A stretch of 64,000 nucleotides of DNA from assembly GCA_017407125.1 (NCBI GenBank), contig JAFQXE010000025.1, positions 28,591 through 92,590 on the forward strand. Direction: 5' to 3'. The notes beneath the pieces were generated by a model. That model did not search any database and was not told the DNA's origin. It worked only from the letters and a program-made list of their open reading frames with translations. Made by a program: the position numbers and the translations under genes. Shown piece by piece: positions 16,499 to 24,871 of the stretch (position 1 is its first letter; the number at the start of each line of letters is the position of its first letter). Source of the stretch: Thermoguttaceae bacterium. GTDB lineage: Bacteria; Planctomycetota; Planctomycetia; Pirellulales; Thermoguttaceae.

Positions 16499-19400
16499 AA
16501 AACTTGTTCCGTTGGATAATTTCCAACACCCCTGCGATGAACATCGTCATGATCGTCGTCCTGGGCGTTGGAACTTATGCCGCTCTGTCGTTACAGCGAG
16601 AGTCGTTTCCGAACTTCGACGTCGAAACGATTATGGTTCAGGTTCCGTATCCCGGCGCTACGCCAGAGGAAGTGGAAAACGGCATCTGCCAGAAAATCGA
16701 GGAGTATTTGCAGTCGATTGAAGGCGTGAAGAAGATGACGTCGTCCGCCAGCGAAGGCATGGGCATGGTTACGCTGGAACTGCTCAACAGCGTTAAAAAC
16801 GTGGACCGAACGTTAAACGAAGTTCGAGAAGCGGTAGACCGAATCCCATCGTTCCCGGAATTGGCGGAAGACCCGGTCGTTCAGCGCGCCAAGATGCAGG
16901 AAACGATTTTCTCGATTGGCTTGATTGGTCCGGAAGGGTCGTCTGTAGAAAACACGCTGGCGCTGCGAGAGCTGGCGGAAGACCTGCGTCAGGAACTCAT
17001 CCAGCTGCCGAGAATCTCAATGGTCAATCTGGTCGGTACGAAAGACTATCAGATCGACATCGAAATATCCGAGAACACGCTTCGGGCGTACAGGACGTCG
17101 CTGGACGCGATTGCCAAAACAGTCCGGGCAGAAAACTGTCAAACGCCAGGCGGTACGATTCGCGCTCCGTCTGTTGAAATCAACGTTCGTACAGACAACC
17201 GGCGGTATACGGCGGAAGGCATCGAAAAGCTTCCGGTTATTACCGACGAGGCAGGCGCTGTTTTGACGCTGGAAGATATCGGATACGTTCGTGACGAGTT
17301 CACCGACGGTCCAGCGCTGGCTACGGTCTTTACGCCGGAAAAGGACGCTGAAAATCCAGAGGCAAAAACCGTTCCTGTCGGGCGTCCGTGCATTGCGTTG
17401 GGCGTGCTGAGAAACTCGACGGAAGACCTCATTGCCATGGTCGACACGCTTCGCGCCTGGGTGAAAAAGAAGCAGCAGCCCGGAGGGTTGCCGGAAGGGT
17501 ATACGATGATAACCTGGGGCGACCGTTCAGAGGAAGTCCGTTCCCGACTGGAACTGCTGGCGACCAACGGCATCCAGGGTCTGTCGATTATTTTTGTCCT
17601 CCTAGCGGTTTTTCTTGACCTCAAGCTGGCGTTTTGGGTCGCGATGGGTCTGCCGTTTTCCATCTGCTTAACCTGTCTGTACATGTACGGTTCCGGACAG
17701 ACGCTGAACATGATTTCCACGTTCGGATTTATCATGGCTCTTGGAATTGTAACAGACGACGCGATCGTTGCGGGGGAAAATATATTCCGACATCACGACA
17801 TGGGCAAGGACTGGTTCAATGCCTCGGTTGACGGCATTACAGAGGTTATCCCCAGTATTACAACGTCGTTGCTGACGACAATCGTCGCCTTTTTGCCGTT
17901 GCTGTTCATTTCCGGGATCATGGGGAAGATTATCTACTCGATTCCGGTGGTAATGATTACCATGCTGTTGGCGTCGATGTTTGAATGCGTAACCATTCTG
18001 CCGTGCCACTTGTCACACCGTAAAAATATCATTTTTACGTTCCTGTATCATTATCTGTACATTTTCGCGTGGGTTCCGGCGGTCGTGTTAAAGTGCAACA
18101 AGTACGCCATGGGCGGATTGCAGTGGTTTGTCAAGCGCATTTACGCGCCGTGTCTGCACTGGGTTTTATTGAATCGAAGCATTTTCTGCGCCGGTCTGAT
18201 TTCCCTGTTGATTTTCACCTTTGGTCTGGTTTGGTCAGGAACGATTCCGTACGTCTTTTTCCCGAAAACGGACGGCAACGAAGTTCAGGCAACTGTAAAG
18301 TTTCCCAACGGCACGCCGGCGGAAGTTACCGACTACTGGACAAAGCTGATGGAACAGAAGTTCTGGGAAATCGCAGACGAATACGAGAAAACCAAAGAAC
18401 CCGTTGCGGTGCGATCATTTAGAGTTGTCGGCACAACGCTGCAGTCGCGCGGACACAACATGGGCGGCAGTTCCGGCGGCGGAAGCGGACACGCCGGCGG
18501 CGTTCAGGTTGAACTCATTTCCGGAGACAATCGAACGGTCTCCAGCATGGAAATTTCCGACCGATGGCGTGAAGCCGTCGGCGTCATTCCCGGCGCGGAC
18601 GAAGTGGAGTTTACCTCGCAGGCGTTTGGCCCGCCCGGCGGCGCGATTGAATTCATGCTCGTCGCGAAAGCGGAAGACTACGAAAAGCTCGAAGCCGCGG
18701 TCGAGGAAGCCAAAAAGCATCTTGCCACATACGCTGGCGTTATCGATATTACGGACTCGGACGTTCCCGGCAAATGGGAATTCCAGATGAAAATCAAAGA
18801 GCACGCCAAATCGTTGGGAATTCACCCGCAGCAACTGGCGGAGACGATGCGCGCGGCGTACTACGGCGCGGAAGTCGAACGACTTCAGCGCGGACGTCAC
18901 GAAGTTAAGCTGATGGTTTGCTACCCGCGAGAAGACCGGCGAAGTCTGGCGGACTTTGACGAAGTTCGCGTTCGCGGTAACGACGGTGTCGAGTATCCGA
19001 TTACGGAAATCGCTGACATTGAAGTCAAACGCGGCTACACGACCATTTCCCGTCATTCCCAGATGCGGTCAATTACCGTTTCCGCCGACGTCGAGGAAGG
19101 CAAGGCAAACGCTCAAAATATTACGTCCCAGCTCAAGGCGCAGTTTTTGCCGCAGTTGATGAAAGACTATCCCGGCGTAAAAGTCCGCTGGGAAGGGCGC
19201 GAGGACATGAAAAACGAGTCCATGGGCAGCATGTACGTCGGGTTTGTCGTTGCCATGTTCGCCATGTACATTATCCTGTCGCTGGAGTTCAAGTCCTACG
19301 TTCAGCCGCTGCTGATTTTGGCGATTATTCCCTTCGGCGTTATCGGCGCGGTGTTCATTCACGCTGCGTTCGGACAGCCGCTGTCACAGTTCAGCCTTTT

Positions 19401-19791
19401 CGGCATGGTGGCTTTGAGCGGCATTGTCGTCAACGACTCGATTGTTTTAATTGACTTTTTGAATCGGGCGATTGAGTCGGGCGAACCGTTACACGACGCG
19501 TTAATGAACGTCGGTCAGCGGCGATTTACGTCTGTCATGCTGACGTCTGTAACGACCGTCGGCGGTCTTCTCCCGCTGATTATGGAGACGTCGCTGCAGG
19601 CGCAGATGCTAATCCCGATGGCGCTGACCATTTCCGGCGGCGTTATGTCGTCGCTCATTTTGGTTCTGTTCTTTATTCCGGTTTTGTACTCGTACTATAT
19701 TGACGGACTAAAGCTGATGGGAATCAACATTCGCAGTATGCTCATTCACAACGACAATTTAGAAGCGGAACCGGAAGTCGCGGCAGAGTAA
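16495..19791 (+). CDS. RND family efflux transporter, inner-membrane pump
   Basis: 1098 residues, typical for AcrB/MexB-type pumps. It opens with NTPAMNIVMIVVLGVG (first helix) and P-Y-P-G-A-T-P-E-E-V-E, the standard porter-domain motif. Helix 4 has GIVTDDAIVAGENI around residue 420, keeping the two aspartates of the proton relay. Six helices lie after each of the two large periplasmic loops. A Gly/Ser/His-rich loop (near 660) interrupts the second porter domain. It should export lipophilic compounds or lipids using proton or sodium force. No outer-membrane factor gene is adjacent; a terminator follows 70 bases downstream. Confidence 0.93.
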   Translation: MKNLFRWIISNTPAMNIVMIVVLGVGTYAALSLQRESFPNFDVETIMVQVPYPGATPEEVENGICQKIEEYLQSIEGVKKMTSSASEGMGMVTLELLNSVKNVDRTLNEVREAVDRIPSFPELAEDPVVQRAKMQETIFSIGLIGPEGSSVENTLALRELAEDLRQELIQLPRISMVNLVGTKDYQIDIEISENTLRAYRTSLDAIAKTVRAENCQTPGGTIRAPSVEINVRTDNRRYTAEGIEKLPVITDEAGAVLTLEDIGYVRDEFTDGPALATVFTPEKDAENPEAKTVPVGRPCIALGVLRNSTEDLIAMVDTLRAWVKKKQQPGGLPEGYTMITWGDRSEEVRSRLELLATNGIQGLSIIFVLLAVFLDLKLAFWVAMGLPFSICLTCLYMYGSGQTLNMISTFGFIMALGIVTDDAIVAGENIFRHHDMGKDWFNASVDGITEVIPSITTSLLTTIVAFLPLLFISGIMGKIIYSIPVVMITMLLASMFECVTILPCHLSHRKNIIFTFLYHYLYIFAWVPAVVLKCNKYAMGGLQWFVKRIYAPCLHWVLLNRSIFCAGLISLLIFTFGLVWSGTIPYVFFPKTDGNEVQATVKFPNGTPAEVTDYWTKLMEQKFWEIADEYEKTKEPVAVRSFRVVGTTLQSRGHNMGGSSGGGSGHAGGVQVELISGDNRTVSSMEISDRWREAVGVIPGADEVEFTSQAFGPPGGAIEFMLVAKAEDYEKLEAAVEEAKKHLATYAGVIDITDSDVPGKWEFQMKIKEHAKSLGIHPQQLAETMRAAYYGAEVERLQRGRHEVKLMVCYPREDRRSLADFDEVRVRGNDGVEYPITEIADIEVKRGYTTISRHSQMRSITVSADVEEGKANAQNITSQLKAQFLPQLMKDYPGVKVRWEGREDMKNESMGSMYVGFVVAMFAMYIILSLEFKSYVQPLLILAIIPFGVIGAVFIHAAFGQPLSQFSLFGMVALSGIVVNDSIVLIDFLNRAIESGEPLHDALMNVGQRRFTSVMLTSVTTVGGLLPLIMETSLQAQMLIPMALTISGGVMSSLILVLFFIPVLYSYYIDGLKLMGINIRSMLIHNDNLEAEPEVAAE

Positions 19792-19860
19792 GCGAAACCG
19801 TTTTTCATTTTGCTGGTAGGGGGGGATGAATTATTGCGTAGAAGATAACGCTCCCCGGAT

Positions 19861-19886
19861 GGTGCCCGCCCTCGGGCGCCTTTTAT
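19861..19886 (+). terminator. Terminator of the RND operon
   Basis: GGTGCCCG-CCCT-CGGGCGCC (one T-G pair) followed by TTTTATTG, 70 bases after the RND stop. Confidence 0.6.
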
Positions 19887-19910
19887 TGTAACTGAAAGAC
19901 TCTGTTGAGC

Positions 19911-20146
19911 CCGGTTCGCGGGCGTTTCGCCCGCCAACGCCACTCTGACTTGCTAAAAAACTCATTCGCAGCCAAAAACCATACTGGATCGCGGACGTAA
20001 GTCCGCAAAAGAAAAAAAGCTTGACGGCAAAGCCGTCAAGTTGGCGCCCGAGACAGGCGCCATCCAAGGGAGTTTTTCGGCTTCGTCGTTTTGGCATGCA
20101 CACCTCTCAGCGGTTTCTGTTGCGGGCGATACGCCCGCGAACCGGG
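19911..20146. repeat. Cluster of short palindromes between RND and acyltransferase genes
   Basis: Palindromes at 19918-19934 (GCGGGCG-TTT-CGCCCGC), 19991-20006 (GCGGAC-GTAA-GTCCGC), 20020-20040 (CTTGACGGC-AAA-GCCGTCAAG), 20042-20062 (TGGCGCC ... GGCGCCA) and 20122-20138 (GCGGGCG-ATA-CGCCCGC). The first and last lie in inverted copies of one longer unit that starts CCCGGTTCGCGGGCGT. No gene is supported in 19792-20198. Confidence 0.75.
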
Positions 20147-20198
20147 TACGCTGAGTGGCAGCGCGGGTCTTCCGGGGGCTTACGCGCCCCGGCTCGCC

Positions 20199-20936
20199 TT
20201 ATTCGTACTTGATTCCGCCGTATTTGCGGCGGTCGCAGCCGATTTCGCCTTCTCTCTTTTCGCCGGATTCTGCCCAGCGTTCGGCGTCTTCCGTCAGTTC
20301 GTTAAGACGCTTTTCCAGCATTTGCCGGTACTCTTCAATTTGCTCTTTTGTCAGATCAGGCGGGATCATAATCTCTTCGCTGAACACGGTTCTGGCGCGA
20401 GAGAACAGACGGGGCAGGGCGAATCTGTCCCAACTGTTGAATCTGTGCGGGCGGTCGTAGCCGTAACCCATCAGGACGATCGGCATTTGCAGCTGAGACG
20501 CCAAAAAGACGGCGCCGGGCGCCAGCGTTCTTCTCGGGCCGCGGGGACCGTCCGGCGTGATGGTTAGATGTTCCCGGTCTTTTGAAACTTCCATCATCTC
20601 CTTTAACGCCCCGGTCGCTCCGCGTCGAGACGAGCCGCGAACGACTCCGAACCCCGCCAGCTTGGCGGCGTGATACAGTAGCGTCGCGTCCGCATGCTGA
20701 GATAAAAGCATCGTCAGATGACATCCACCCCGCAGATAAAACGGGTACAGAATGTATTCGTGCCAAAACAGATAGATGCGTCGCCGCGGATGTTCCGGAT
20801 CCTCGTCCAGAACGGCGGGATCGAGGTTGACGTCCGGCAGCCAGGCGCGCATTCTCAGCGTTGACATCCACATTCGAGAGAATGCAAATATAAGGTATCC
20901 GCCCAACTTCAGCAGAAACGGGTTTTTGATTTTCAT
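20199..20936 (-). CDS. DUF374 lysophospholipid acyltransferase family protein
   Basis: 245 residues. I see Y-L-F-W-H-E-Y near 55, V-V-R-G-S-S-R-R-G near 99 and ITPDGPRGPRR near 125, the pattern of DUF374 proteins, distant relatives of LpxL/PlsC acyltransferases; the histidine and acidic residue of HE replace the classic HxxxxD. A hydrophobic N-terminus (about 9-22) suggests membrane attachment. It probably acylates a lipid precursor such as lipid A (inference from family). A charged tail of about 45 residues ends the protein. It stands alone between two repeat loci. Confidence 0.8.
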   Translation of the reverse strand: MKIKNPFLLKLGGYLIFAFSRMWMSTLRMRAWLPDVNLDPAVLDEDPEHPRRRIYLFWHEYILYPFYLRGGCHLTMLLSQHADATLLYHAAKLAGFGVVRGSSRRGATGALKEMMEVSKDREHLTITPDGPRGPRRTLAPGAVFLASQLQMPIVLMGYGYDRPHRFNSWDRFALPRLFSRARTVFSEEIMIPPDLTKEQIEEYRQMLEKRLNELTEDAERWAESGEKREGEIGCDRRKYGGIKYE

Positions 20937-20994
20937 GATTGAAAAAGAATAGCGCCAATCAGGGTTTATGTCAAGGGAGATAGAATCGCCGCCG

Positions 20995-21221
20995 CTTGAA
21001 AAAACTTTCGGTCGCCAGCAAGCTGGCTCCCTTTTTAGGGAAGTTTTTTCAAGCGTAAATAATATGAGGGGAAAACCTTTTTTGAAAAAAAGGTTCTTCC
21101 CCTCAAACTCCCTTTTCCAAAAAACTTTAGTAAAGGGAAAACAAAACGAGAAAAGAATATTAATCGGCGAAGATCCGTTTAATCCGTAAAATCCGTGTGC
21201 GGGCTGACCTGCACAAAACCA
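20995..21221. repeat. Composite intergenic repeat locus 2
   Basis: Module A at 20995-21053, module B at 21066-21104 with its conserved tail (CCAAAAAACTTTAGTAAAGG) to about 21137, and the ATCCGT element at 21161-21221 ending GTGTGCGGG-CTGA-CCTGCACA. The order A, B, ATCCGT is the same as at 11869-12118. In A the right inner hairpin has loop TTTT instead of TTT while the outer stem stays perfect. Confidence 0.85.
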
Positions 21222-21233
21222 CCGCCTTGCCGC

Positions 21234-22493
21234 CTACTCTTTCTCGTGCGTAAACGACTGCATGCCGCCGGCGGTGGGCAGGTCTTTTAACAGTTCAGGG
21301 TTGATCTCTTTGAGTTCAACTTCCTGACCGGGCATGAGTCGTTCCGCGCCTTCGATAATTGCCAGCGCGCCGGGAACGAGAACTTTTTCTCCGGCTTCGG
21401 TTGCGGGTCGAACGGCAAGGACGGCGTTAGCCCGGGCGTGAATGTAGACGGGAACAGGCGTAACACGAAACGCGCCGTCGGACTCTTTTTGAACGACCCA
21501 GACGGTGTTTTCGCCCGGCTTTTGCAACACGGCGTCGCGGGGAACGGTAAGCCGCTGCGCTTTTTCCGTCGTTTCCAGCGTGCATTGAACGCTCATGCCG
21601 ATTTTCAGAAGTCCGCCCTGATCGTCAATGCGAATGCGGACTGGGAACGATCGCGCTGCCGTTGACCCGTAAGGGACGATGGAGACGATTTCCCCGTTGA
21701 CGGTTTTGTCGACCGCGGGAACGTAAATCGGAAGCGGGTCGCCGATGTGAATGCGCTGAATGAAGTTCTCGCTGATGTGGAACAGCGCGTCTGCCTGACC
21801 GTCGGAAACGATTTCAACCAGCGGCGTACCGGGCGAGACGTATGCGCCCAACTCGGTGAGCTTGTTGATAATCGCGCCGTTAAACGGAGCATAGATTTTG
21901 GTTCGGTTCAGCTTTTCCTGAATCTCGTTTTCCATTGCCTCGGAGAGCTTGTACTTCGCAACGGATTCTTCTGCCAACGCCGTTTGTTTTTCCAACTCGC
22001 TGTCTGTTACAACCCCGGCTTGACGGTCGCGCAGTCTTTCAAGACGATTAAGTTCTGCTTTTTGCAGCGTCATGTTGACGCGGTCAAACTCCTTTTGCCG
22101 CTGCGCCTGAATGAGAGCGATGTTAAGCCAGGTCGCGTCGACGCCAACAATGAGCGTATCTTTCGCCTGAACTTTATCGCCCACCTCGACGGTCATTTCA
22201 TTTATCAGCCCGGAAACTTCAGAGGCGAGTACGACTTTTTGAATCTCTACCAGTCGCCCGTCAAAGAGCTGTTCGTCTGAAATGTCCGACATTTCCGCCC
22301 GGGCGACGCGAACGATCGGCAACCGGCGCGTTGTATCTTTTTTATCCCCGGAGGACAGACTTTTAAGCTGCTTTTCCAAAAACGCCTTGTCAGACAGCTT
22401 GGCGTTTGTTTGATTGTTAAGCGTATAGTAGGAAACCCCCGCCCCGATTAGAAGCGCGGTTATGCCGACGGCAAGGAAAGAGGTAAATTTCAT
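21234..22493 (-). CDS. Second HlyD/MFP efflux adaptor, no pump gene adjacent
   Basis: 419 residues with an N-terminal helix (about 4-24), LASEVSGLINEMTVEVGDK (near 88) for the first lipoyl half, a coiled-coil hairpin (about 120-195), RTKIYAPFNGAIINK for the second half, then barrel and C-terminal domains. The family joins RND or ABC pumps to outer-membrane channels in the periplasm. It is the last gene of a minus-strand run (DUF2461, beta-helix protein, adaptor) and starts 41 bases after the beta-helix gene. No transporter gene follows within the next gene position, so its partner must be encoded elsewhere. Confidence 0.88.
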   Translation of the reverse strand: MKFTSFLAVGITALLIGAGVSYYTLNNQTNAKLSDKAFLEKQLKSLSSGDKKDTTRRLPIVRVARAEMSDISDEQLFDGRLVEIQKVVLASEVSGLINEMTVEVGDKVQAKDTLIVGVDATWLNIALIQAQRQKEFDRVNMTLQKAELNRLERLRDRQAGVVTDSELEKQTALAEESVAKYKLSEAMENEIQEKLNRTKIYAPFNGAIINKLTELGAYVSPGTPLVEIVSDGQADALFHISENFIQRIHIGDPLPIYVPAVDKTVNGEIVSIVPYGSTAARSFPVRIRIDDQGGLLKIGMSVQCTLETTEKAQRLTVPRDAVLQKPGENTVWVVQKESDGAFRVTPVPVYIHARANAVLAVRPATEAGEKVLVPGALAIIEGAERLMPGQEVELKEINPELLKDLPTAGGMQSFTHEKE

Positions 22494-22534
22494 GGACGGG
22501 GAGGGGGTGGGGGTTCGTGGAAATGTAACAGACG

Positions 22535-23875
22535 CTATTCCAGGTCAAAGGGGTTGTCGGAATCGTCTTCCGAATCGTCTTTGGCTGCGTCGTTATTCTC
22601 GTCTTCTGCGTCAAACGGATTGTCGTCGTCTGCCGCGTCGTTATTGGAATCGTCGGCGCCGCTGTCTGCGTTGTCGTCGCCGAATCCAAAATCGTTGTCA
22701 TCTTTGTCGGAATCGTCTTTGGCAGAGCCGTTGTCGGAATCGTCGTCAAGACCAAAATCGTCGTCGTTATTGGCGTCTTTGTTGGAATCGTCAGCGGCGT
22801 TGTCTGCGTCAGCATCCGCGTCGTCGCCGTTATCTTCGAACTCTTTTGCAGCGTCTTGCGCGTCAGGCAGTGGTGACAGATCCGGAGCGAGTTCCGATGG
22901 AGTAATCCATTTTCCGTTGTTGGAAAACAGCGCGGCGGAACCGTGTTCTGTACCGGACTGATCAATCCAGGGTTTACCGTAATCGCCAGACAATCTGGAT
23001 TTCTCAATTTTAACGCGAGAGTAGGGCAACGTGAGGACTTCGCTAAAGGCGTTGGCGCACATGAGAATGCGGCTTGCTTTGACGTCGCTGCCCCAGCCGA
23101 CAGCCATGCCGGCGCGAGCGTTGCCGCGAATGGTGCATTGCTCTATGATAATGTTGGTTGCGGAGTTGGCTAACGAGATGCCGTCCATCTGAAATCCCTG
23201 AACAATCAGGTTGCGAATGACGACGTGGTCAACGTGATTGAGGGTAATGCCGGTTCGTAACGCGGTGATTTCCAGCTTGTAGTCTTCCGGGGTCTTTCCC
23301 TTTTCCGGACGGAAATACAGGTACCCTTCAAACAGGGCTGCGTCCAGCTCGTTGAGCTGACCGACCGGGGATTCCATCGGATCAGACGGCTTGTTTTGAA
23401 CCGGCATGGCGTCTACAAAGAGCATGCAGTAACAAACCGCGTTAGGGTAATATTTTGCAACGTGCAGACGGAAAATGTCTCCCTGATACTCCGGCGGATT
23501 GTCTTTGACGTTTTTATAGATTTCTTTGAAGTGTTCCCATTGCTTGTGATCGACTGTAACGCGACCGTCCAGACTGGCGCCGTTGCCGTCCAGTATAAAC
23601 GGGAATTCTGCGTTGATTCCGCTGGCGTTTTTGTTGGTTAAGCTGACGCATTCCTGATACGGAACGCCGGTGTCCGCCAGAGAAATCGTGTCGCCCAGAC
23701 GCGCCAGCTCGGTTGCGCGCGCTATCGTTCTGACGGGACCCGCCTCCACGACGTCGAAATCTTCTCGTTCGCCGGTGAATCGGTCGTCTCCCATCGTATT
23801 GTTGACGTATACGGTTTTTGCCTCAGCGTTAAAGCCGATAAGCGTTAAGACAACAGTTATAAGTATGCGTTTCAT
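22535..23875 (-). CDS. Secreted right-handed beta-helix protein with Asp/Asn-rich tail
   Basis: 446 residues from ATG 23875 (MKRILITVVLTLIGF, a signal peptide ending around A-E-A); the longer frame from 23914 adds 13 residues before the signal and is rejected. The opening T-V-Y-V-N-N-T-M-G-D-D near 20 and R-T-I-A-R-A-T-E-L-A near 52 are typical of right-handed parallel beta-helix proteins, continued by VVIRNLIVQGFQMDGISL (near 215) and similar turns. The last 95 residues are a low-complexity tail of Asp, Asn, Ala and Ser with N-P-F-D repeats, likely a metal-binding or disordered acidic region. Substrate unknown. It sits between DUF2461 (11 bases upstream) and the adaptor gene. Confidence 0.78.
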   Translation of the reverse strand: MKRILITVVLTLIGFNAEAKTVYVNNTMGDDRFTGEREDFDVVEAGPVRTIARATELARLGDTISLADTGVPYQECVSLTNKNASGINAEFPFILDGNGASLDGRVTVDHKQWEHFKEIYKNVKDNPPEYQGDIFRLHVAKYYPNAVCYCMLFVDAMPVQNKPSDPMESPVGQLNELDAALFEGYLYFRPEKGKTPEDYKLEITALRTGITLNHVDHVVIRNLIVQGFQMDGISLANSATNIIIEQCTIRGNARAGMAVGWGSDVKASRILMCANAFSEVLTLPYSRVKIEKSRLSGDYGKPWIDQSGTEHGSAALFSNNGKWITPSELAPDLSPLPDAQDAAKEFEDNGDDADADADNAADDSNKDANNDDDFGLDDDSDNGSAKDDSDKDDNDFGFGDDNADSGADDSNNDAADDDNPFDAEDENNDAAKDDSEDDSDNPFDLE

Positions 23876-23886
23876 GTAAAACAGTA

Positions 23887-24549
23887 TTAAAAGGCTCTGG
23901 AATAGGTCTGCCAAAGGAAGTCGTAGAGCAGTTTGAGCTGCATAAAGCCGTCGACGATGGTCGGCGCCAGACGATTGGAAAACAGCGTTTTGTCAATCGT
24001 TTTGTTACAAATCAAATAAAAGTTTTTGCTTTGATAGTACGGCTGAATCTTTTTGTCCAGGTCGTTGGGAATGGGACGCTTGTATTCTTCCGTATACAAA
24101 TCGAACCGCCGCCGGTTTATGTTTCCGATGATCGATAAAAACCGTTCCGGGTCTTCCTCAATCAATATCCGAAAATTAGCCATGAACTTGGCGTTGGCGT
24201 TGAACGCGCCCATGCCGTAGCAGTACCCCGTCGCGTTGACCTCGAAAAACCAGCCAGGGACGTTCGTTTTGTCTTCCATCGGGCGGCGATAAATGAGGTA
24301 CGACGTCGTCTTGTACGGCGATTTGTCTGAGGAAAAGCGCGTATCGCGGTAAATGCGGCTGCAAACCCGCTTCGGATCCGTCAGCATAAACGGGTCGAAA
24401 TCAAGCATGTCCTTTTCCAGCTGCGCGGCTAACGCACGCGTCGGCGCCTGAACGTAATCCAGGTATTCCTGCTTATGTTCCGTAAACCATTCGCGATTAT
24501 TATTCTCAGCGATATTTTCCAAAAATGTCAGAGTTTTTTGTGTAAACAA
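23887..24549 (-). CDS. DUF2461 family protein, TTG start
   Basis: About 220 residues. N-N-R-E-W-F near residue 17, R-I-Y-R-D-T-R-F-S-S-D-K-S-P-Y-K-T near 66 and GYCYGMGAF near 105 are the hallmarks of DUF2461 (TIGR02453), a widespread family without proven function. I choose the TTG at 24549 because GGAGG lies six bases before it; the longest frame begins with a GTG that is part of a TATAAT promoter box, so its first 15 codons are probably not translated. First gene of the run with the beta-helix and adaptor genes. Confidence 0.82.
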   Translation of the reverse strand: MFTQKTLTFLENIAENNNREWFTEHKQEYLDYVQAPTRALAAQLEKDMLDFDPFMLTDPKRVCSRIYRDTRFSSDKSPYKTTSYLIYRRPMEDKTNVPGWFFEVNATGYCYGMGAFNANAKFMANFRILIEEDPERFLSIIGNINRRRFDLYTEEYKRPIPNDLDKKIQPYYQSKNFYLICNKTIDKTLFSNRLAPTIVDGFMQLKLLYDFLWQTYSRAF

Positions 24550-24585
24550 AGCGTTCCTCCAATTATAGTTTCCCTTATAAAATAT

Positions 24586-24591
24586 ATTATA
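24586..24591 (-). promoter_or_regulatory. -10 box of the DUF2461 operon
   Basis: Minus-strand TATAAT 37 bases before the TTG start; the -35 (TTTCAA, 17 bases upstream) is weak. Confidence 0.4.
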
Positions 24592-24683
24592 CACTAAAAA
24601 AATAATTATTGAAATGGGGCGGGAATAGAAATTTCTAAAAATTTGAGAGTTTTAGCAAGCAAAAACAAAATAATCGTTAAGTG

Positions 24684-24718
24684 GCGAGTTGCGAGTAGCG
24701 AGTTGCGAGAAGGCAGAA
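24684..24718 (+). repeat. Heptamer repeat array (single arm)
   Basis: Five 7-base units: GCGAGTT, GCGAGTA, GCGAGTT, GCGAGAA, GGCAGAA. No inverted partner arm is visible nearby. The 277-base spacer holds no supported gene. Confidence 0.7.
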
Positions 24719-24871
24719 CTCTCCCGGTTTTTAAAAACTGCTCTTTCCTTACAGAGCGTTTTTTGCTATATTGCTATAAAAGATTAATTGTCGGAAAGCG
24801 CGGCGTGAAGATGGGTTCTTCATCGCTGGCGGCTGACTATGATATTTCCTTCCTTTAACAAGATAAAATCC

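Noticed and set aside
21234..22493. Second adaptor as partner of the RND pump at 16495
   Set aside because: That pump already has an overlapping adaptor gene; the second is on the other strand with another operon.
22554..22961. Ser-rich plus-strand frame of 135 residues
   Set aside because: Mirror of the Asp-repeat tail (GAC/GAT read backwards gives Ser); not a gene.
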